From Drosophila persimilis (Eukaryota; Arthropoda; Insecta; Diptera; Drosophilidae), in the NCBI RefSeq assembly GCF_003286085.1, contig NW_020825298.1, positions 8,928,001 through 8,992,000 of the forward strand: 64,000 nt of DNA. The letters are read 5' to 3'. Positions 55,928-64,000 of this stretch are shown here, one piece after another (position 1 is the first letter of the stretch; each line of letters opens with the position of its first letter). The position numbers were made by a program, and so were the translations under genes. A model generated the notes under the pieces. The model was not told the DNA's origin and made no database searches. It saw only the letters and a program-made list of their open reading frames with translations.

Positions 55928-58900
55928 CTAATAACGTCGATCCACCTTCTCATTGACTCCCGAAAGCGGTTGATAGCTGGGATTGGAGAACGCTTCTGTG
56001 TTGCTGGTGCCACCAGTAGTCGTGGGCTTATTGACAAGATTTTTACGCGGCGGCTTCACATTCACATAGTTCTCGGACTCGCCATTCAGTTTCGTTTCCA
56101 CATGATGGCGCGGCGATGGCTTGGGCGTGACATATTGCTGCTTTAGCGCCTGGTTGAAGCGTCGCCCCTGTTCCGGACTCTGTTCCGTATCCGATGTGGA
56201 CGTACGATGCAGCATGGGTATCTCCTCGGGTGCCTGATCGGCGGTATCCACCGTGGGCAGGCCGTTCTTCTTGCGCAGCGGCTTGTGGACACTGCTGTTC
56301 ATATTGTTGCTAAGCGTCGGTGAATGCTGTCCTACAAGGCGTTGGGGTTGGGGCGGCGTTGCATCTGGGAAGGTGAAAGAGGTGTCGGTTGTTTGTAGGG
56401 GTGAGAAGTCCGCAAACTCTGTGAAATTGGCCGTTGGTGCCATATCGTCGCCATCGAGGCGCGTGGGTGAATAGATGGCGGTGCTGGTATCGGGGGGGCT
56501 CATGGCCTGATAGTCATCGGGCAGCTCTTCGATTCCTGTGCGGGTTAGTGTGTGGCATCGAGTGCGCAAATGAGTATGTGTATCGTGCAATAGAAGTTAG
56601 TCATCACACCACATCCAGTGGAGGCTCCAATACTCACGTATATCGGGCACTATATGGCCATTCACGTAACGCGGTGCTGCCGGCGCGGGTTCGTCGGGGG
56701 ATCCCATCAGGGCCAGGTAGTCTGTGGACTGGCTCTTCATGTACTCCATGTTCGTTTGCATGTAGGGATTGTTCAGGTCCAGGTAGTGCTGCAAATAAAC
56801 AGATTTCCGCATTAGGATTTCTTCTATTTGGTTGGTTTTATAGCGCTTACATTGGTCACATCCTCGCCCAGCATGGTGGCAAAGCGCTTCTCCAGCTCAG
56901 CAAACAAGGGTCTGCTCTCCGGACTGTAAGAATGTACAAATATTTAAACTGCATGCCCATTTAGGGTTTCCGTTTGAGCTTACCTCTTCCTCCAGCACTC
57001 GAGCATGATCTCATAGATCTCTTGGTTGGCATAGGGTGGCTTCTCCATGCGATAGCCATCGTTGAGTTTGTTGAACAGCTCCTGATTGGGATCAATGCCG
57101 GGATATGGCACCTTGGCCAGCGAAAACAGCTCCCACAGCACAATGCCAAAGGACCAAACGTCACTATAAGTACTGAATACATGATCACTGAGAGATTCCA
57201 GCGCTAACCATTTGATGGGTAGCTTTCCGCTCTCTGAAAATAAATGTTTATATTAAAGACTCTACAACATTCGCTAGTTCCAGGGAATCGTGCAAAATTT
57301 TTGTTCCTCATGCATATTCGTTAGTGGTATTTAATAGTATTTACTTTTATCTATATCTGAATGGTGCTTTACCCACCTGATTTCTTGTAGTTTTCGCCAC
57401 GATACATGGAACGTGCTAGACCAAAGTCACAGATCTTGACCACATTGTCCTCGCACAGGAGTATGTTTCGTGCGGCTAAATCACCATGCAGGACCTTCTT
57501 GGAGGACAGATAGTCCATGCCACGAGCCACCTGGAAGGCCCAGCTAACGAGGTCAGTTGTGGTCACGGTCATGGCCTCCGTAGAATCTGTCTTGTAATTG
57601 GAACGCCAAGCGGGCTGTATCGAGTTGTTAGACATCACATGTTCATCTAGGGATAAACGAGAGTTCAAGGATCGTTCTATTGGTTGCCTAACCCGCATAG
57701 TCTTACCGTCTGGCACTGTTGTCATCACAGTGGCTTCTGTGGCACAGGTGTCCGTCTGACGATCGTAGCTGTAACCAGCGGAACCGGGTCTACCCGCACG
57801 TGTGCCCGAACGTGGATCATTGTCCGAATTTCTGCGATGATTTTGCGTATAATTGTTGTTTACGGAGTTCATGTGATTGATATACGGATGGTTGGGGAAA
57901 CCGACATTAGCATACTTCAAGCCACCACCATTTACATCGCTATTAATTTGCAGACACAGAGACACATATCGAGCATAGAGCACAGAGCAGTGAGAGATGC
58001 CACAACCAGGTTTTGGGGATCACAAGAACAGGCACAATCAAGGTGTTTTGTGTGGGGTAAGATTTTTGATTAGATCGTGGATGGTGTACGATTGTTTGTT
58101 GGTTAGTTTTTGGTATGGGATCAATTGAAAGATTAGGAACAAAACAGAGAGAACAGAGAACAGCAGTTAGTAAGCATATACATGTGTTGGGTTAATAATA
58201 CCACATAATTCTGGTAAAGGTATGCTCCAAATAATAGACTATTACTCACCGATGGAGCTCAAAGGTTTCGGAAACGCGTTGGACCATGATGGCTGGATCG
58301 ATCCTATCGTTAACCGGACTTATCTGATTGATGAAAAACTTGCGATTCCTGAGCAAAAAGTTTTGGACATTCCCGAAACGACAGTATTCCACAATGACCA
58401 TAAGTTCACCTGGTCAATAGAAATACATATTTTAATTGGGAGATTCTTTAAGGCTTTCTTTAGGGGTACTCACGCTTTGCTATATTCTTGGTGACGGCAC
58501 CCAGCAGATTAACCACATTCAAGTGCTGTCCCAAGTGGACCATAATCTTCAGCTCGGAGACCAAGGCACGCACCACCTCATTGTCCGCCGTGCGCTTGAC
58601 CATTTTTACGGCCACCGTTGAGGTGGGTTCATCGGTACGTATCCCTTTGGCCTCGCCCTTGAGCACCACACCAAAGGCGCCAGCGCCCAGTTGTTTGCCC
58701 AGCTTCAAGCTGTCGCGCGCGAACTCAAACTTCTGATCGTAGGGCAGCAGATCCGCCTGCTCGTCCAGCGATAAAGAAGGATTGATATGTTCCACGGCGC
58801 CCTCCTCGAAGTTGGCCAAACCGGCGGCCTTCAAAGCCAAATGACGCTTGCGCTCCTTGTGGTAGCGCACCGCCAGAAAGGCGCAAAGGCTTATGAGGAT

Positions 58901-61900
58901 GAGGAAGAGCATTACTCCAAACCAAATCCAGGCTTTGTTAATGCCAGGCATATCTGTGAATGAATCATTGAATGAGGATCTTGAGTTCCATGGATGGAGA
59001 AAGGGAAACCGACCAGCGATGACCACGGTAATGGAGTTCTCAATGCTGCCCAGCCGGTTCTCCACTAGACACCTGTAGATGCCATCGTCATAGGGATATA
59101 GGTGGGTGATCAGCAGCTTCTCCTCGTCTTCAATGATGTGGGTGAGATTCGTCTCTTGCAGCTCCTTGCCATCCTTGAACCAGCGCACCTTCGCCTTTGG
59201 CACTGCCATGGAGCGGCATTCCAGGGCCAAAGATTCGCCCAGTTTTTTCTCCATCTTTGAGTTGGCATTGAGATTGGTGTGCACCCAATGGGGTGCCTTT
59301 GGATCGTGTACATAGACATCGATCTCCCGACTATCGTACTGCGTGTGATTATGGATATGATGGGCACGGCACTCATAGGTGCCCCGATCGCCATCACCCA
59401 TTGCCGGGAACTTCAAAGTACTCTTGTAGGAGTAGTCACTGTGGCTGGTCTGTATCAGAAGAGCTGTGGGAGGAACAGGTGATATTAGGGATTCAGCAGA
59501 GAGGTCTGTTGAGTGCCGCTTACCCTCCGATGCTTCCACTTCCTCTCCATTGTGATACCATGTGAGAGTGCCATCGAAATGATAGGCCAATGCCTCGCAA
59601 GTGAAACTCTCCTCATCGCCCTTGGCAATCTTCCGGTTCTCATCCAGGCCATATATGGTCATCTTCTCCGCAATGTTACCGATCAGCACATGCGATTTGG
59701 TGATGGCCATACGCGGCACACCATCCACCAAGTTCTGGGCCGCGCAGGAAAGTATGCCCGGCTCTGTGGGTGTAAAGGACACGGCATAGATACGTTCCAC
59801 AGAGAGTAGCCCCGGTCGTGGTTGGACATTGAACTGAGGACAAGAGAAAGTGGTTTGAAAAGGCTGAATGCTAAGTGGCGGTAATTTAGTACCTTAAATG
59901 TCTTTTGGACATCGGGTGACTACTTGCATGAAAGACAACGACACAAGACAAAACACAAATGGTGCAATTAATATTCGAAACAACACCAAGGATTCTTCGC
60001 AGTCAGATCTCTGATACTTACACTAAAGTTCTGATTGAGTGAGTTACACGTGGGCCATCGCGGCACCAGCTTACAGGGCCTGAAAAGAAAGGTGACCACC
60101 GCCGGGGGATACGAACGCACCAGGCAGTCCAAATGTGCCTCATTTCCCGCCTCGACATAGACATCATCCATGCTGAGCTCTGGCGAGGACATCACACTGA
60201 CATTGTACTTCAGGACGCGGGTGACATTGCTTTCGGGCACCTTGCCCTTAAGGACATAGGTGCCGCTGTCCTTCAGCTGGACATTATGCAGCCGAAGCGT
60301 GGTGCTGGACTCCGTCGATTCAATGTTGAAGTTGTGCCCCGTCTCCCAGAACTCGCTGCCATCGGGCCGGTACCACTTGAAGATCGGCTGAGGAAATCCA
60401 CTAAATTCGGCGGTCATTGTGATGGTTCTATTGGCAAACTCATTCACATTGTAGTGGCCGGCGGGTTCTCGCACATCCAGATAGGTCGTGTTCGGTTCTG
60501 TTTTTGTATATGTATTTGAAAGGTTAGTAATCTGGTATAAATGGAGTATTGTACACTTACGCATGACTTTCATCTTGTAGGTGGTGAACTGCAGGCGGTC
60601 AAAGCTATCCGTGACAGTGCACTTGTAGGTGCCCTCATCGGACTCCTGGGCCTGTGTCACCGTCAGCCTGCTGCTGCCCACCACATGGGTGCTGTTCTTC
60701 ATGGTGTTGTCGAATCGCGGCTTCGTGTAGGAGATGCGACCCTGAGGATCTAGATGGTAGGCATCCTCGTGGAGTGTCCACTTCTTTTTGCTGTTGGGGG
60801 TGCTCCAGCTCATTTCATAGTTCACGCCCTGCGGGGCAGACAGCTCACAGACCAATGTGAAAGTCCCATTCACAATGACATGCTTTCCCGGCGTAGAGCT
60901 GATGCTGGGCTTATTCAAGCGATCATTCGCTTCTATATCGTTTATAGTAGAGAGATTAACATTATTCAAAGAACCTGCGGATGTTCCTGGGGTATTGCAA
61001 GCGTTTCTACAGCGGTACGAGTATTCATGCGTATGAAGGGGTTAGTTATAGACAAGGGACACACAAACTACAATCCATAGGATTAGCACATCAAGCGGTT
61101 ACTGGGTTTTAGTCTGTACATGGCTTATAGCGATACGTTAGCTGTTAGTTGAACAAATAATACAGTCCATGAACCAACAACAACAGAAATTCCTCGGAAG
61201 CGGAAAGAACATAGAGTGCAAGGACAACAGCTAGGACATCCAACAAACATACAACACTTACGCCCTAGATTTGGTGAGGGCGATGGACTCAGCGGGGCGG
61301 CCAGAAGACGCACTGGACTACGCTTACGACGCAATGGGTATAATTTTGAGCGATCTTCCGATTCAGATTTGTTTCGACCAAGCCCAGCACCAGAGCTTAG
61401 AGCCACATTACCATTGGTTGTGTTAGTTACAGTAGTGAGGAAATCATCATCGTTATCATTATCATTATCGCTATCCGCGGAACCCTCCGGAGTCGTAACA
61501 CCGTTGTATTCTTCAACACCGTATTCTATGTTAGGCGGCAGGATGGTGGCACTCGAGGTACTGGCACTATCCAATCCAGATGCTGGAGGAGTTAGCAGAT
61601 TAAATGACACACAGTAGGGATGTGGGGAATAACCAAAAGAGAAAGATATATAGTAGTGAGAGAATAGAGATAGAAAGACCATTTTGTTAGCACGTAAATT
61701 CCATTTTGGATGCAATGTTTATGGCTCTACCAGGGTTCCACTAGGGCACCATTCATAGATTTGATGTTGATTCAAATTATTGCAAATATCAAGACATTGC
61801 ATGAGGAACCAATTTCCCTTTCAGTTTTCGTTCAATTCTCTTTTGGGCTATCGCCTCTGACCACTGCCTGCGCGGCTTTGTCTGAGTCGGTCCCCAGAAT

Positions 61901-63532
61901 CCAATAACGAAATTCACAGTCTTTGGTGAGGCGTACAAAAGACTTGGTGCATAGAACATTTTGGTGCCTCATGCAACATTTTGGTAATTGTATAGTCTTT
62001 CCAAATCCTCCCCGAATGTCCTGCTAATGGAACTGTGGTATTAGATGCAGAGATTTGTGTGTGTGTGGCATGATAGAGTGTATTCTGATAGAGTGATTGT
62101 GTATTTAATGCGTTTAATTTTGAATTGTTTCGATATTGGATGACGTCCTTGAACCATATAGCCACAGGTAACCACCGATAACCGATAACCGAAACCCCTT
62201 TAAAAGGTATGATCGAAAATCAAAACCAAAAAAATCAAAGAAAGAGGCAATAGTTGAAAGCAATATTTACGACATGTAGTACTATATAGGAGACGGAAAT
62301 CACAAATCACAAAACTTTGGGGTGCAAAAACTCACTATCAATGTGACCGTTACCGATAAAGCGGACTGGTATGACCGTATACTCCTCTTCATTCTCTGCG
62401 GCTGGATACTCGGGCTCACAATAATAGTCGCCACCATCGGTGATGCTTCGTATTTCGATGGTAAAGCCACGCTTGGGATCATAACGACCAGAGGTCTGGC
62501 TGGAAAATTTCTACACAAGGAAGGGATTTTCAAAAAGGGTCAATCAGATATTAGATATTAAAATGGAGCAGATCTAAAGCAAGGACTGTGGGTGCAACAT
62601 TCCCCCCCCCATCTATAATCAAATGTGTTTCGCTGGACTTCTGGACTTTTATCTTAGAGTACTAATTAGGATAGTCGATAATATTTACGATACTTTGGAT
62701 ATATTATACATATTGTATATACATTGCACTGATGGCAAAACTACTGAGTAGAACGGACTGTACTGTGTGGGACATACTTGAGTAGTGAATGTCGAACATA
62801 TCACCGTCGCAGAAGATGCTCGGCGGTGGCTTCGCAATGATATGCAATGTAAAGCCCCATCGGGGATCGTAAGTCGAATTATGATAGAAGCTATGCATCC
62901 CCAGAGCAGGACGTAGCGAACTTATTTTTCCCTAGAAGGAAAGATCAGTTGTACTCCAAGGAAAGGATCTACTTTTGGGTGCTGGGAACTGCAGAAAAGA
63001 GGACCACTCACATCTGAGTTGAATGTCAGCAGCACCTCCGTTTCGGGCATCGAGGGTTTGCAGGGTATCACCACATCCGTGTACTGGCGAGCATGGACAA
63101 TGGGTGCCGTCGGAACCAGCAGATTTATCGGATCATTCACAAACACGTAAATGGTGCTCGCCAGATCGTTGTTCACCATCTCGCCCAGCATCTCGCCGAG
63201 CTTCTCGTCCGGACCGCTAGTGAGGGACTCTGCCGACGACTCCTTGATGCAGTAGTATGCCCCCACATTGTCCGCCGTCACCTCGATCAGGTGCAGCTGC
63301 AGGCCATACGGACGCTGGGGATCCTCCTCCGTATTATCGAAGCTACTGACCAGCGAACTTTCGTGACTTGCCCACCAAATGATCGGCTCGCTGGCCTCGC
63401 AACGCAGCGTGTAGTTTGTCCTGTACTCCAGCTTGATGGACTCCTTGCAGGGCGTTATCAGGGGTGCTCCATTATCACCGCCACAATTGGTGGACACCTC
63501 GTTATCCTCCTGCTCGAATTGGGGGCGAGGCA
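55928..63532 (-). CDS. Pvr: PDGF/VEGF receptor tyrosine kinase (Pvr), lacking the 5' exon(s)
   Basis: Exons in order: 63532-63012, then either 62931-62778 or 62510-62336, 61582-61262 (cassette), 60974-60561, 60497-60022, 59833-59524, 59463-59014, 58953-58474, 58409-58250, 57939-57707, 57646-57377, 57233-56984, 56923-56851, 56788-56638 and 56535-55928; all phases agree. The extracellular part is a chain of immunoglobulin-like domains ([22 protein letters not shown] and DDGIYRC end strands). One membrane helix follows ([17 protein letters not shown]). The split kinase has [15 protein letters not shown], a hydrophilic kinase insert (57939-57707), [29 protein letters not shown] and [14 protein letters not shown]. 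The tail carries Tyr motifs ([16 protein letters not shown]). It binds Pvf ligands and controls hemocyte, border-cell and growth signalling. The signal-peptide exon lies beyond the window. Confidence 0.97.
61262..61582 (-). other. Pvr in-frame cassette exon with RRKR site
   Basis: 321 nt, phase 1 at both ends, so it can be skipped without a frameshift. It codes for an acidic Asp/Asn run ([10 protein letters not shown]), a Ser/Thr/Asn linker and [12 protein letters not shown], a furin-type site. Confidence 0.65.
62336..62510 (-). other. Pvr alternative exon alpha (Ig domain)
   Basis: 175 nt, entering in phase 0 and leaving in phase 1. It encodes [11 protein letters not shown] and GDYYCEPEY, the second half of an Ig domain with its closing Cys. 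It is homologous to the exon at 62778-62931. Confidence 0.75.
62778..62931 (-). other. Pvr alternative exon beta (Ig domain)
   Basis: 154 nt with the same entry and exit phases as exon alpha. It encodes [11 protein letters not shown] and [10 protein letters not shown], aligning with exon alpha. Using both would break the frame, so the two are mutually exclusive. Confidence 0.75.
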
Positions 63533-64000
63533 CTGGAAAAAAAAACAGTCAAATAAAATACATTGAACTATCTGCACGGATCTCTCTTAATCCCTCGAAA
63601 GCATCATAACAAATTTGTTTAAATGTTACTTAAGTTGTTTCTTTATGTTTTGCCGAGTACAATCTTCCAGTCTCTCCCCCTTTTCCCCTTCGTTGTGCCC
63701 TTCCTCTGCCCAGTGGCGCTATTGTAATGAACTTAAGTGATTTGCGATTGAACGCCGACGCTCTTGAGTTGCATCTGTATGCAGGGGGCAGGGGCGGGGG
63801 CGTAGAAAGGGATTCGGTTTCCACACACAACACTTTTGAAAGATCATCTTTCGGTTTTTTATGGGTTTTAACAATACACGTACTTTTATGTGGCATAACA
63901 TGATCTTTAAGCGTATAAAATAATGATGGATAAATTGCTTTAGATACAAAAATATAGAAAAACCGTTTGATTGAACCGATTCTCATTTTAATAGTAGTTC
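63533..64000. other. Pvr intron sequence to window edge
   Basis: The acceptor at 63533 (polypyrimidine run then CCAG) shows that this is intron; the 5' coding exon(s) of Pvr lie outside the window. No other feature seen. Confidence 0.7.

Noticed and set aside
61914-62165. Possible third Pvr alternative exon
   Set aside because: The frame does not align with exons alpha and beta, and no splice pair with the right phase was found.

Overview
The window is eukaryotic nuclear DNA from a fly, almost certainly Drosophila. The evidence is a set of fly genes recognisable at protein level: Su(var)205/HP1a at the exact family length of 206 residues, Ssb-c31a, Pvr, Snx6, Axud1, a CHID1-type chitinase-like gene, an MPPE1/PGAP5 phosphoesterase, a TRIM45-type gene and three tandem cytidine deaminases. 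Introns are short (50-70 bp) with GT-AG ends, and a Tc1-family transposon resembling the Drosophila S element is present. I cannot fix the species. Gene models were built by eye from reading frame plus splice sites; exon phases were checked and agree.

Layout. 1-1248: 3' end of Axud1. 3097-6558: two minus-strand dihydrodiol-dehydrogenase-like genes. 8107-9001: an mTERF4-type mitochondrial gene. 9780-13045: a polyglutamine nuclear protein, probably Ataxin-7. 14418-17499: CHID1-like and MPPE1/PGAP5-like genes. 17505-29680: a tandem duplication of an SLC5 sodium/solute symporter gene; copy A (17920-22655) holds an intact S-like transposon, copy B (24226-28230) keeps the ancestral first exon. 29965-43080: TRIM45-like gene, Su(var)205 and Ssb-c31a (divergent), TMEM222-like gene, three cytidine deaminases, an unrecognised protein, and Snx6.

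43344-54868 is the most striking part: an 11.5-kb foldback structure. About 25 units of a 319-bp satellite lead into a 1.37-kb-arm palindrome, followed by about 2.5 units of the same satellite in inverted orientation. It has no transposase gene and looks like a foldback transposon whose end repeats grew into a satellite array. 55928-63532 is the minus-strand receptor tyrosine kinase Pvr, lacking only its most 5' exon(s), with mutually exclusive Ig exons and a cassette exon carrying a furin-type site.

The genes do not form one pathway; they are ordinary neighbours on a chromosome arm. Local themes are pyrimidine salvage (deaminase trio), heterochromatin (HP1a beside a satellite-rich element, probably coincidental) and shared Motif 6/Motif 1 promoter modules, two of which (CHID1-like and Snx6) sit inside copies of the same dispersed repeat.
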